Shown here piece after piece: positions 37,001 to 49,037 of a stretch of 64,000 bases of DNA. Numbering within the stretch: the stretch's first letter is position 1; each line of letters opens with the position of its first letter. The translations under genes and the position numbers were made by a program. Origin of the DNA: Bursaphelenchus xylophilus (taxonomy: Eukaryota > Nematoda > Chromadorea > Rhabditida > Aphelenchoididae). A model generated the notes under the pieces. It was not told where the DNA came from. It made no database searches and was given only the letters and a program-made list of their open reading frames with translations. The DNA is taken from positions 11,837,291 to 11,901,290 of the forward strand of contig CAJFCV020000001.1 in the NCBI GenBank assembly GCA_904066235.2, written 5' to 3'.

Positions 37001-40000
37001 CATAACAATGTACTGGAAACTTTCAAAATCTGCGCCTAGCCAAAAACCTAAGAATGCCAGATTTTTTCGGGCATCTGATGACCTAAAACAAGGTATTTTG
37101 GTCCATTTCTCAAAAACTATTCATTTTTCCCCTCTGAAACTTTCTGTATCCTCTTAAAATGTCATAACAATGTACTGGAAACTTTCAAAATCTGCGCCTA
37201 GCCAAAAGCCTAGGAATGCCAGATTTTTTCGGGCATCTGATGACCTAAAACAAAGTATTTTGGTACATTTCTCAAAAACTATTCATTTTTTTCCTCTGAA
37301 ACTTTCTGTATCCTATTAAAATGTCATAAAAATGTATTGAAAACTTTCAAAATCTGCGCCTTGCCAAAAACCTAAGAATGCCAGATTTTTTCGGGGTCAA
37401 GGTGGTCTTGCACATGAGACATTGAATGTCCGATATCTCAAAAACTATACATTTGATCTTTCTGAAATTTTTATGGTTTGTTAGACGAGGTTTGAAGTTT
37501 AGTATTCCGGTTTCAAAATCTGCGCCTCGTCCAAACTGCATTTTTTATACCCGAAATGGTATGTTGCCTCAAGTGTAACATAGCTTAGATGTACTTTTTA
37601 GTTCTCGGTGACAATTACAAAAATGTTCTACATGATCGAAAACATATACCTGAACTCAATTTGCGCTGAAATGGCGCTTCGTTTTCTCGATTAGGGCATA
37701 TCTTTTTAAAAAAAAGATGTTACAGTATGCCGTCATACGGTAATTTTGGGCAAAAACAAAGAAAGCGAATGTTTTGTGCCTATCAGTGATTAAGTTGACC
37801 AATTTTCGTTCAATTCTGAGACCCCGATTTTAGCAATGTCCGCCCTCTGTTCGGCTAAGCTCCAAAGTGTGGCAAAACGCGTTTTAAATCATTTTTTTCC
37901 CTTTTCAAATCGCTTTAGGCCATCAAAATCCGAAAAATCTCAAAAATCCAGAAAATCCGTCATGATGACACGTTAATTTTGATGCCAATCCGAAAGTTCA
38001 GTTTGAAATTACAATCTATGCATCATCAACAACGTCTCAAAAAATTTTGATCCGACTGAAACCATCATAAAGTGGGCAAAATGGTCACGATGACACATTT
38101 CTTGGAAATTTTCAAAAAATCATATTTTTCAAAATTTCAAATTTCCCAAGTCTAGAACACCATTTTACCCTCCTTAGCGGCCAAATCTCCCATAATATTT
38201 ACCTTTTCTTTGGACATGAGCGACCTCATTGGTGGTATCATTATACTTGACGACCACATTGCACTCCGGGATGTCCAATCCCTCATCCGCCACGGACGTA
38301 CAGCACAGGATTTTCACTTCTCCGTTCCTGAATCTCCTGACGGCTTCATTTTGTTTGGCCTTATTTAGGCCGGCGTTTTCCGCGGACGCGCTTCCCGTCA
38401 GATGTTTGGTCTCGATTCCGGTGTAATGTTGGAGGCGTTCGGCCAACAGCAGACAGAGTACTCTCGTCTCAACAAAAGCCAACACTCGGGTATCCGAATT
38501 TTTGGCAAACTCTTCTCTGATGATTGAGAGGAGCTTCTCAAACGGCGTCGATTTGAAGTCCGGGTGGGCTTCAAGGCGGGAAATTGTGGCTGCAAATAAA
38601 TAAAAAAAAGTAGTAAAATAAGTAGTAAAAATAGAATAGAATGGTATAAAATAAATATTAGAGACTATCGAACAATTTGAGGACCCATACGGCTAATTTC
38701 CTTTTGAATCCCAATGATTCTGCCAAACGTAAAAAAAAACGTCATGGATAATATAAAAAATTGCTGGATTTCTCAAATCTACAGCCCCAATATCCTCTTT
38801 ACGTGCTCTAAACGCACATTCCAGCTTCCCTTTCCCGCTTACAATGGCCAATTCACCAATTCCGGCGCTTGAAACACAATGCCAAAAAATGGCGGCAATT
38901 CGAAAATTTGAAAATTTTGGGTTTCAAAATCAATAAATTAGGCTTAAAAATGTCTCATAAACCATCGATACCGCAGTTCACCGCTTTCTACAACCTTCCC
39001 ATCAGTTAAGGCACTTTTTTATATTACACTTCACCATCTGATAATGATCATGAAAAAATAGTGCAAAAAATCAGTCCAATGGCGGCGAAAGTAGCCACAA
39101 TAGTTATTTCTCACCTTGAAAACGTTTCTTCGAGTAGCCGGTTTTAAATTCCATGTGTGCATTTTCCTTTTTGAGCTCTTCCAACATTGTGTATTTGTCG
39201 GTCAATCGGGCCATACAAGTTGCCTGGTTTACCATCTAAAATTAAAAATTCACTCTTAATCTTGAAATCACACCGTGTTTAGCTAATTACATCATTTTCA
39301 GCCCATGCCTATCAAATTTTTATATTACACTTGCCAAGTGCACTATAAAAAGTTCTTGTTTACCTTGATCCAGGTTATCATATCGGTTGCTTTTTGCCTT
39401 TTCGAATCTTCCATCACCTTTAGACTCAATTGCGTCTCCAGACTGCATATTTGCGCATGGATATTCATTCGTCTGATTTCTCCTTTTAAACCACGCACTT
39501 CGTTGTCTTCTATGACGTCTTTAAGGTGCTCCAATAAGTCCGCAATCACTGTTTCTGCTTCTTCTGTGAGTATTTGAAAGCAACCATCCATAGGGTTGGG
39601 TTCAAGGAAGATTTCTGCAAAAAAAATTAGTCTAGTGTAATATAAATTTAGGTCAAAAAATGGGGGTTTAAGGTTAGAATTGGTCTCAAAGATAAGAAAA
39701 AATACTAATCAGCTCATTTCACGGCCAAAAAACTTCTTCCACTTGCATTTTTTTTATTTTTTATTCAAATAATTTTTGAAATTAAAACCTTAAAATTTCG
39801 GTTGTTTCTGCATAACGCGATCTGAAACTTCTCACAATTCCATGGAATACTCTATACTTCATTTTCACCAAGTTTCATTCGAATCCCTATCTTACACTTG
39901 ACTAATATTCAAACTGATCTTACCATCAACAACGACCGGAGAGAAGTCCAGGAGTTCCTCGGTGTGTCTTCGGACTCGATTGATTCTTCGGACATCCAAG

Positions 40001-43000
40001 TTTGCACAAATCTTTGCGCAATAATCTCTGGCTTGGCCGGCGTCTTTCGCTTCCTTGGCACCAATTGAAGCAGTTAGGCCCACAATCTGCGGCAAGCTCG
40101 ATGCCGATCCGGTCTGCACGAGATCATGGTAGAAATTCATGATCTCTAAAACCATTTATCATCACCTTTCAAACAAATTCGGGTTTTTTGAAAAATTCCA
40201 GAAAATCCGTCATCCTGACTTGCTGAACTCGTAAAATACGAGGAATGAAAAATGACCAGATTTTTTACAAAACACTTATGGTTCATACAACGAAAGCCTG
40301 ACATCAAAGAATTAATTACTTCGATAATTAAGAGTGTCATCATGACGGATTTTTTGGAAAATTTGCAAAAACCGCCAAATTCAAAGCTGATTTTGCCAAA
40401 CAATGATACGGATGTGTAACACACATTGACCATTCAACATACACTTACCGTTGAATGGATACTTTTCGTTGGTATGATGGCATTCATCAAAAATCAACAA
40501 GGTGAACATATCCAACGTTATATGGTCGGACGCCGTTTCACTCGGACAATTTAGGATGTTCCTGAAAATTCATGACATAAAAAAACAATAAAGTTTTGGG
40601 GGTGACTCAAAAAAAATGTCAAGTACAATATCGGATACCTACAATAAGGTCATGGGAGTCATGACGATGACGTCCGAGTTCTGAATTTTGGCTCGATGAG
40701 GTTGCGAGGTGCTGTCGTCACCGCAAATCGACGTAATCTGCAAGAAAATAATGGTAATAAAAGGATTTTCCCGAATTTCCAAAAAATGCGTCATCGTAGC
40801 TTAATAAATCCTCAGGGCGCACTCGGATCGGAGTGAATTTTTTTATATTCAAAGCATAAGACCTAGACATTAAGTCAGTTCACAAAAATCTCCAAGAAAT
40901 GAACTATAGAAAGAAGTCATCATGACGGATTTTATGGAAATTTTTATGTTTGCGGATTTCACCAAACTTCTGGCAAAAAATCAGCATCTGTTGCAGATAC
41001 CTATCGAAATCTAATACCCACACACATTCAAAAAAATTTTCCGAACCAAAAAATTCCCTTTTCGGACCTTCACCATGATGAATATCACAAAAACCCCGAA
41101 AAAGTGACCTTTAATTGCTGCATATACATCTGGAAATACTTGTACTGCTGTTCTACCAGGACTCTTGTGGGCACGAACAACACGGCTTTGAATTTTCTTC
41201 GGTTCTTCAGAGCCTCATACCATCTTTTCCGGCAAATATAAACGGCCGTCAAAGTCTTTCCACTGTTTGTTGGGGCGCAAATCAAGGTGTTTTCACCATC
41301 AACAGCTCCCTCGGTGAGTTCCGCTTGATAGTTTCGGAGGTTTATTGGGCGTTCTAAAAAATTTTTTTTTTAAATTAATATCAAATTTTATGTCAAATAT
41401 CTGATGTCATACGAAAATCAAGTAGCCAAAATCACTTTAACTGTCCTTTAGAATGCCTGGGCATAATATTTAGCTTCAACAGCACCAAAAAAGTCGTTTT
41501 TTGCGCTAAAAAATGACATTAAATATCATGGATAATATAAAAAAATATCCGAAAGCCGTAATACCATCCAAAATTTTGTTTTACAAACCCATTTACACCT
41601 TTCTATTTCTATTTGAGTTACTTTAAACCCATTTTAAAGCTCAAAAACACAATGCCAATTTAGGCGGGAATTTGAAAATTTGAATTTTTTGTCCGGGTTT
41701 CCCCTCAAATTAGCTAAATAGAGTCTCCACACAATCTACATCAATAAAAAATTATATTTTTTTCAACAATTTTGAAAAATGCCCACCTTTTGCAATATCG
41801 ACCACGATTGATCTCGTTTGGAGGTCCGGAATTTTCACCGAAACCAGCGGATCGTGCCGTTCTGGCTTGTCAAACACCTCATTCAACGCTTGGCGGGCCG
41901 GCGTGTCGGCTGGAATATAATGTCGGTTGGCTAAAAACGTTAAAAAAATGGATCAAATGTCAGAAAATTACATAAATTTAAGTCTAACAATTGTAAAAAT
42001 AAAGCAAATATGGCAAATTTTCAAATTCAAAAACAGTTTTTTTCCTTTTATAAAATACAAAAATCAACTTTTAAGCCCTTTAAAACCCCAAAAATAAAAA
42101 CTTACGGCGACTTTCTGAGAAGACCGCGATTTCTGTAAAGAAAAATCGATTAAACCCTCAAAAATCGGTTCAAATCTTACCGTATATTTTCTCAAACTGT
42201 GGCATAAATTTCCGGACTTTTCCGTGGTACCCTTCGCCCCGTTCCCAGACCGTTCTCAGCAGGTGTAATTCGGAATTTGGGCCGAAAAGAACAGAGCTTC
42301 GCAGAAACTTGCGTTTCGCGGTCAGTTCATCGATTGTCCCATCCTCCAGCTGGCTTAGAATCGGATATAGGGTTCTTTTTACGGATTCGGAGTACGCCAT
42401 CATATAGTTTAAAGAGGTCCTTACATCAATGTCGTCTTCAAATGCCTTGATCACATTCAAAACTTTGATCCACCTTAAAACTGACGGTTTTTCGCTCTGA
42501 TCAGTCTCCATATCCGATTGATCCGATGGTGTCATGTCGATGAGATCACGAACTTGAGGATTCGCTGAAATCAGACGGTCGAGTGACATTTTATACGAAG
42601 AAAAACTTTGGGGTTTGATTCATCGTATAAGATGTCGCGAATATTTGAACGTTTGCATCATCTAATTGATTCTGCTGAATACTTTACAGTTACAAACTAT
42701 TTTTTACAAATTCAGGGCTGTGCGACATTTTATACGAAAAACTTTGAAAAACACATTTCATCGTATAAGCTGTCGAAAAATTCAGAAAAAACTGATATAG
42801 CCTATAGATCACACCTTACGCTCTAATTACTACCGATTATGTTTACATAATCACAACTATAAGTGTAAGCGACATTTTATACGATGAAACTTTGAAAAAC
42901 ATATTTCATCGTATAAACAGTCGCAAAATTCAAAAAAAACTGCTATTGCCTATAGATCACATCTTACGCTCTAATTACTCGTGATTTTTTGTACATAATC

Positions 43001-43445
43001 ACAACGACAGTTGTAAGCGACATTTTATACGATAAAAATGACTCAAACTCCCAACTTACAATTATTCAAATATTCCATCAACGAGTTGTAAAAGTTGTTG
43101 TCGTTCGCTGTGTTTATCATATTCGACCATATTTCTCTTATCAAATCCTTTAATTGCACCCATTTTGGATCATCGTCTTCTCCAATATCTCCAATTTCCG
43201 ACAACCTTGCCCAATAATTTTCGATTTGGCCTTCCGGAAACAATGGGGCCAAGTATTTCCATTCTTCCGTAAACGTCATCAACGTTTGACATATTTCGTC
43301 TTCAAAAAGACATGCCCAAAAGATGTAAACATTGTCTTTTTCGTTGTTCATGGCCGGATAAAAAAACCTGATAACTATGGTCGTAGCGTCGGTGACTTGA
43401 CGAAATTTTCGGACCACATAGAGCGAAAAAAAGACCTTGCGAGAT
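34070..43445 (-). CDS. drh: Dicer-related / RIG-I-like DExH helicase (DRH family)
   Basis: dsRNA-activated ATPase of the RIG-I-like group; worm DRH proteins act in antiviral RNAi and small-RNA production. Sixteen exons from 43445 to 34070 give at least 1,067 residues, like DRH-1/DRH-3. Visible motifs: I in ICAPTNSGKT (Asn in place of the usual Gly/Cys), II IFDECHHTNEKYPFN, III GLTASIG, V TSVADEGLDIPECN and VI QRKGRGRAQGA. The C-terminal regulatory domain has two cysteine pairs, ACRGC and RCQNLTDHGKC, as in RIG-I CTD zinc sites. The 38203/35591 intron cuts motif VI inside its Gly codon and contains a 2.25-kb palindromic satellite. The 43060/42564 join (YLNN/S/NPQVRDL) keeps frame. The start is unresolved: the frame is open to an acceptor at 43446, and the first in-frame ATG is at 43351. 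Which DRH paralogue it is cannot be settled by eye. Confidence 0.9.
35637..37887. repeat. 2.25-kb palindrome P6 in the helicase motif VI intron
   Basis: Arms of about 500 bases at 35637-36130 and 37370-37887 are reverse complements with scattered differences. For example, GCAGTTTGGACGAGGCGC at 35970 matches GCGCCTCGTCCAAACTGC at 37520, and AACATTCGCTTTCTTT near 35747 matches AAAGAAAGCGAATGTT near 37757. Between them lie inverted arrays of a 162-bp satellite and a unique-looking centre at about 36437-36630. It fills most of the 2.6-kb intron 35592-38202. Core sequences of palindromes P1-P5 are absent, so it is a different kind of inverted repeat. Confidence 0.88.
36119..37400. repeat. 162-bp satellite, two units inverted against about four to five
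   Basis: The landmark CCTAAGAATGCCAG recurs at 36723, 36885 and 37047, in a variant at 37209, and at 37371, a strict 162-base spacing. Its complement TGGCATTCTTAGG occurs at about 36131 and 36293, again 162 apart. Each unit also has CTCAAAAACTATTCAT, GAAACTTTCTGTATCC and TCTGCGCCTAGCC. Copies are about 95 percent alike by eye, suggesting recent or homogenised amplification. Unequal copy number on the two sides points to expansion after the inversion. Confidence 0.88.
42587..43036. repeat. Tandem array of about 148-bp units with ATACGA inverted half-sites
   Basis: The first helicase-gene intron contains repeated pairs GACATTTTATACGA and TCGTATAA-GTCG facing each other around an ACTTTGAAAAACA spacer (near 42588-42640, 42720-42778, 42869-42927, and a final half site near 43018). 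Between pairs, TGCCTATAGATCACA and TTACGCTCTAATTACT recur about 148 bases apart. Isolated relatives occur in naa25 introns near 44575-44640 and 44718-44780 and near 58763-58783. Confidence 0.8.
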
Positions 43446-43746
43446 CTAAAAAAATAAGGCTTAATTTAATACTCAAAAAAACTTATGTTACACCTAATAA
43501 CCTAGTATAATATCGGGCAAAACCCCAACATTTACAGCTCAAATTAAGTTGCAAACGCAACTAAAACCAGAAACAAGCCTTCGGCTTTCAATTAGATCAA
43601 AAATTCCTAAACAAAAAACAAAAAAAGAACAAGAAATACGGGGTTTATTGAACCGTGTCAAGTCTAATGTCTCGAGCGATTTTGAAACGAATTTATTTGG
43701 CTAAAAATCAACAACTGGCAACAAAAAATACTTCTACAACAACTGT

Positions 43747-46700
43747 TCAGATCTTGGTTTGGGTCAATTTGAGTTGAGCCATGAATTGGCGGACCCTCGT
43801 TGAGAACTGGCAGAGGTGTTGGATCGAGGCCAAAAACGATTGTTTCCACGAAGTTTCGACCTCCTCAAGTTGAGATTTCAAATTCAGCTGAAAAAGCAGA
43901 CATTTAGCTACCGAATCATACCAAATTCATCTAATGCCTCGGGGCGTAAATATTTAAAAAATCTAAAATAAAAAAAAATAGCTATAACCTCAAAATTTAT
44001 GATAAAAGTATCAAAAAGTATCCAATTTACCTTCTCAAAGTGCTCCGAATTAACCATAGCTTCATAACCATTCTCCTTTCTCTCTTGCAACAACTTTTCG
44101 ACCGCCGAACACGTCTTATAAACCTCATCATGAGCTGTTTTCAAGGCTTCCGTGGATGACTTCTAAAATCAAAAAAAAATTATATTAACATTCCAAATCG
44201 ACTTTAAATTACCTTTATCGCCGCCGACTTGTCGCCCAGTACTCTATCCAACTTTGCGCCGACAAATTTGAGGGTTAATTCGACTAGTGATAAAGTTGTA
44301 ATTGCCTGACTTGACGATTTTATAATCAAACTCCCTTCAGGAACTAGTTTCGCCAAATTCAAAGTTTCCAAGGCCTTCCGGAGGTCATCTACAGTTTCTT
44401 CGACGTTCTTATTGGACTCTTGGACCTCGGAAATTTTCAGGGCAGCTTCAGCGATATTAATTATGGGGTCCAGGTAGGGCCCGTTCACAATGAGGGGTAG
44501 TACTGGCTCCAGGAAGCCTTGAAGGTATCTTGTCTGAAATACAGTAAAATAGACCTTATTCTAGTAAAAATGACGTTATATACGACAAAAACATGTCCAG
44601 TGCAAAATTTCGAAAATTTTTTTTTCGCCGTATAAAATGTCCCTATAAACTCAAATGTCTATTACACTCCAAAGTGGTCAAAAACCAATATTAGCTGAAT
44701 AAATACAACCTTTGCGACATTCTATACGACAAAACTTTCAAAAACAAAATTTCGTCCAGACATGTTTCATCGTATAACTTGACCACCAACTCATCCTCCA
44801 ACTTACAGCTTCCGAAATTTTATACTTGGACTGGCATTCCTTTAGCTTGATTTTGAGCGCATTGAGATCATTTTTCACATTCTCCAAGGGGGCCTCATTC
44901 CATCCGATGTTGCTCACAACTTTGCACAAATAATGTCGAAGCTCGACGAAATCCCGCTAAAATTAAAAGTCCAATCGCTTAATCACTCCCTACCGTCTCC
45001 TGATATGTAATTTGCCTAACTTTTTCCGTGATATCCTGGTTATACAGAGCCATTGAATTGAGGACATTGAAATCGCGGGTGTCTTTCAAATTGTCCCATT
45101 CAATCTTCGGCTCATCTCCCTGCAGGGTCAAGATCGCGATTTCAAGGCTCTCCACCGCATGACAGGAGGATATGAGGCGGTTCGAGACGTCTGCAGCCGT
45201 CAGATATAGAGAATCATCGCAATTTTTGGCAAACTCCACCAGGGATGCGATTTGATCCACGCTACCGGCCTTGTAGGCGGCTACGATCGAGCTGGCTATC
45301 TGAAACAGTATTTTTAGTAACCAATCTGTTGCCTCGCTTCTAAATCAAGAAAAATTTTCAGCAAATTCAAAGAAAATTTTAATTGTATATTACACTTGAC
45401 ATCAAATGGACAAAAAACGTGCACAACTTTTTTTAGAAGTAAAATTATTTCCCCTCAGGACCTCCAAACATCTTTTCCAGCCTAGAAAATCTATTTACAA
45501 CACCCTCTTACCTCTCGGTCATTCTGATCAGCGAATGCCGTCATAGTTGTGTAGTTCAAGATGGCCTCCTTGAAGAGACCAGAACTCTCGGCGATCCCAA
45601 AATTCAGATATGCCAGGGAATCTCTTTGAATATACTTAACATCCAACTGCCTTAGGAGCTTTTCCACTCGTAAATGATTATCCAAAACGGCGTTGATTCG
45701 GACCAACAGTAGACCGGTAATATAACTGTTGGAATATACCGAATAAATCCATTCTAGGTAGACCAGGAGCTCTTGAAGGAGTTCTGGGCCACTTTCTAGA
45801 ATTTTACAGGTCATTTCAGACTATATACCAGTCATTTGAGACTATTGTCATTAAAAATCCAAAAATTTTAAAATCAGGCTAAATTTTTAATAAATTCTTT
45901 ATGATTTATGCCAAATAACCCTCTAAACCTACTCTCTTCTAGATGAGCACTCCACAGAGCATTGGAAATTACCAGAGACACCGCCATTCCCAGATAATTA
46001 TCTTCGTTTTCGAGGTTTTGAAGTTTCCCCACCAGATCCGCCGACATTTTTCGTCTTTCTTCGATGGAATCCCTTTCGATATGGCCGAAGGAGCATCTCA
46101 ACAGGTGATATAACATGGTTCCATATGTTAACTTGTCCTAGAAAACAAAAATTTTAGACATTTCACCCTTTAACTTTGATGTTTCACTTTTTTTAATCGA
46201 GATCATGGTGAATATCGGAGAAATCAAAAATCCCTCAAAAACTTACAGTATCCACACCCACATTCGCTTTCAAATAAGAGAGTAAGTCTTCTTGTTCATT
46301 GTCTTTCAATAGGACCAAGAATTGGGCCATCTCCTTGAAGCAGTAGGGCTTATCCAACGAGGTTTCAATGAGTGATTTGGCATTTTCCAAAACACTTCCT
46401 AGACCTTCCGCATTATCCGATAAGTCGAGTGTTTGCAATTTCTTGAGGTACATGCATTTGATGATGAGTAGCGAGTGTTTTTCATATTTTTTGTCCACCT
46501 TTTCCTCCACTTTTTTAATCATCCGCACAGTGGCCTGTTGAGTCCTAAACTAAGGTCATATCTATTAGAAAATCAAACCAATCTCAGCTCTGAACACCTT
46601 CAAAAGTACAAAAATATTGTATAGCTACCATTAAACTTACAAAGACCTCAATTTCTCATCATCTTTGACAGTGCCGAGCAATTTAAAGAGCTCCTGCCAG

Positions 46701-48490
46701 ATCTGCAAGTCATAAGGCACGGTTTCTGCGTATTTTTCCAGTTCCGACAACAATTTTTCGTATTGTTTTGATTTCTCCAGCGCCTGTAAGATCAACATTT
46801 TCCCTTCGTCCACGGTAAGGTTTCCTTTTTCTATCTGATTTTTGAGATAATCGTATGATTCTTGATACTTGGCTTGACCCTCCAGAATTTGGACGTAGAG
46901 GAAGATTTCTGGAAACAATCAACGTTTTTATTGCCCCATTACAGACTGAAAGGCTTAAAAATTAACTTACCACTTCTAGTTGGCTTGGCGATAATGTTGG
47001 AAAGGGCTTTTTCGATCATCTTCTGAGCTAATGGATAAAGTACTTTAGGTCCCATTGTCGGATTTTTCAGCGCCTAAAACAAAGCTGTTTTAACAAGGAA
47101 AGTACTTTTATGGGGGCTCCTACTTTCTGACGGGACATATCTCAAAAAATCAGAAAAAATGTGCTGATCAAGAATATATAGATCTTAGCTGCCCATTTTA
47201 GGTTTTAGGGGTGAAAACTCAGTCGGAAGTTGACTTAAAGTCCTATATGAACCCCTTTTCGCTTAATTTTTTCAAAGGTTTACAATTTTTATTTTGGCTT
47301 AAAATGGTGTTTATTGAGTTTCTAAGACGTAATAAATCAGTCTTGGCCCAAAAATTTATTTTTCCGACCTTCAACTTCAAAAAAGTTGATTCAGCCCAAA
47401 AGTGAAATCGAACCTGTGCGGCGTCCCCCTCTTGATTCCCAGACTACGGCACTAACCACTCGGCCACACCGCTCTCTTTCGAAGGAAGAGATCGAGTGCT
47501 CTTTTTATCGTTTCGAATGTCTGCCTTTTGTAGGGAAATTAAACCAGTTTTTTGGCATTTTCACCCTTAAAAACCTAAAATGGGCAGCTAAGATTTATAT
47601 ATCCTTGATCAGCGCATTTTTTCTGATTTTTTGAGATATGTCCCGTCAAAAAGTAGGAGCCCCCATAAAAGTACTTTCCTTGTAAAATGAAAAATACATT
47701 ATTCTGATCATTCTGTTCCCTCATGAAAAATCGTATCCATAACTTTAGCCTAAACGCCAAAAATCGACATTAATCTAGACATACCTGCATGACAACACTA
47801 CTGATGGTCCAAAACACATACTGCGGCTTGCTAAAGTCTCTAGAAAGCAGTTGCGCAATGCGCTGTTGATTTTTGAAGTCTTTTATTCGAGCATACGAAG
47901 TGAAAAGATCAATCAAGAGGTTCTCGTTGCCCGGAAACATCTTATTCACCTCTTCCAGAAGCAAAGTTATTCTCGAAGGGACGTAGGCTTCCTAAAAGTG
48001 GAAAAAGCAAAGTAAAATTCACATACCCAGGTATATCAAGACGTCATTCACCCACCTTATAGCAATGCATGACCACTTGGATTGTGTTTTCATCAAAATT
48101 TCCATTCCGAATGTACTCATCGCATGTCTCAACCAATGGCCAGGCTTCGGCACTCCGTTCGAGACGAATCAGTGCCAATGCCTTCAGACCTTTGGCGGTA
48201 TAGGTGTCAGGATGCTTCTTCAGTAATTTGTCAGCTTCTTGAATGGCCTTCTTGTTGTTTCCGTTGTCCACCGCATCTAAAACGGAAATCCTCCATCTGC
48301 TCACAATGATAAGACAAAAAGTCGTTGTTTCTTGAATCCTATCAAATATGACGACGTAGACAACCTTTCACCAAACATTTCACACCTTTCTAAACCCAGA
48401 AAAACAAAAATTCGTCAAAATCTTACCATAGATCGGCTTCAATCGTCTGTTCAAGATGACCTGCTCACTGTTGTTTCTCTTATTCGCCAT
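43747..48490 (-). CDS. naa-25: NAA25, auxiliary subunit of the NatB N-terminal acetyltransferase
   Basis: NAA25 (yeast Mdm20; worm CRA-1, known for meiotic chromosome roles) anchors the catalytic NAA20 subunit to ribosomes for acetylation of nascent chains starting Met-Asp/Glu/Asn/Gln. The first exon 48490-48427 encodes MANKRNNSEQVILNRRLKPI and joins in frame to exon 2 (48276-48056), DNGNNKKAIQEADKLLKKHP, which matches the family N-terminus closely. Later exons (47991-47785, 47073-46971, 46908-46641, 46544 onward, and several more down to 43747) encode helical TPR-like repeats, e.g. SYARIKDFKNQQRIAQLL. The C-terminus is less conserved but continuous across consistent splice sites to KLTQTKI and stop. 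Some middle splice sites were not checked base by base. The 46970-47784 region introns contain a palindrome with a tRNA-like segment. Confidence 0.92.
47094..47686. repeat. Palindrome P7 with non-palindromic centre, in a naa25 intron
   Basis: Arms 47094 to about 47213 and about 47566-47686 are inverted copies: AAGGAAAGTACTTTTATGGG on the left against CCCATAAAAGTACTTTCCTT on the right, and GCTGCCCATTTTAGG against CCTAAAATGGGCAGC. The centre of about 350 bases is not self-complementary and contains a tRNA-like segment. This layout resembles terminal inverted repeats of a non-autonomous element more than the core-centred palindromes P1-P5. Confidence 0.82.
47404..47475 (-). pseudogene. tRNA-like remnant (A and B boxes), probably SINE or tRNA pseudogene
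   Basis: On the minus strand the segment reads GCGGTGTGGCCGAGTGGTTA, which matches the D-arm/A box of Ser/Leu tRNAs, and ends with CAGGTTCGATTTC, a B box with one change from the consensus GGTTCGANTCC. The 5' acceptor half (GCGGTGT) has no pairing partner at the 3' end and the anticodon arm does not pair well, so it is not a functional tRNA. Its position between inverted arms suggests a tRNA-derived mobile element. Confidence 0.7.
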
Positions 48491-49037
48491 TACGTCCGAC
48501 TACACCCGTTTTCTTTACCTGAAAACAACGAACTACACCTACAAAAACATCAGGCCGAAAGAGTTCGACGTCGCACAGGACAAGAAACCGGTTATTTTTG
48601 GCCAAAGCCATGAGTAATATCGAAACGCATGACATTAAACTATCCCGTAAAAAATGGCTTCTCTAAAAAAATACAAGAGTAGATACAGAACAGTTCTTTC
48701 TTATTCACTTTTTGGCCAAAACTGGAAAAAGCAAAATATTTTTTTATTTTTGGATAATTTGACAAGTGCAACCTGCAGAAATGCGGGGCGCAACTCGCGG
48801 AACGGAAAACCCTTATTTTTGCGAAATCCTTTGCTGGAAAAAGGAAAGTTGGTGTTGTGATAATGTATCATATGTTTTCCCACTGTTTATTATGTTTTTC
48901 TCCTCTTCTGATACTCCATTAATTTTTTATTATATTATCCATGTTAATTTTAACGTTTATTCGTTCTTCTGCGGTCTGAAGCAATGTAGAATTGTCAATA
49001 AAATCTGTTCGTCTCTTGGCTTTTCCCATTGATGATG
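48491..49037. other. Spacer upstream of naa25, no gene seen
   Basis: Contains the naa25 5' region and one dispersed motif copy (TATATTATCCATG near 48930-48942). The several open frames are short and lack coding character. Confidence 0.5.

Noticed and set aside
36100..37400. CRISPR-like regular repeats
   Set aside because: Units are 162 bases with no spacer/repeat alternation, in a eukaryotic intron; a satellite explains them.
47404..47475. Functional tRNA-Ser/Leu gene
   Set aside because: A and B boxes are present but the acceptor stem cannot pair and the anticodon arm is poor.
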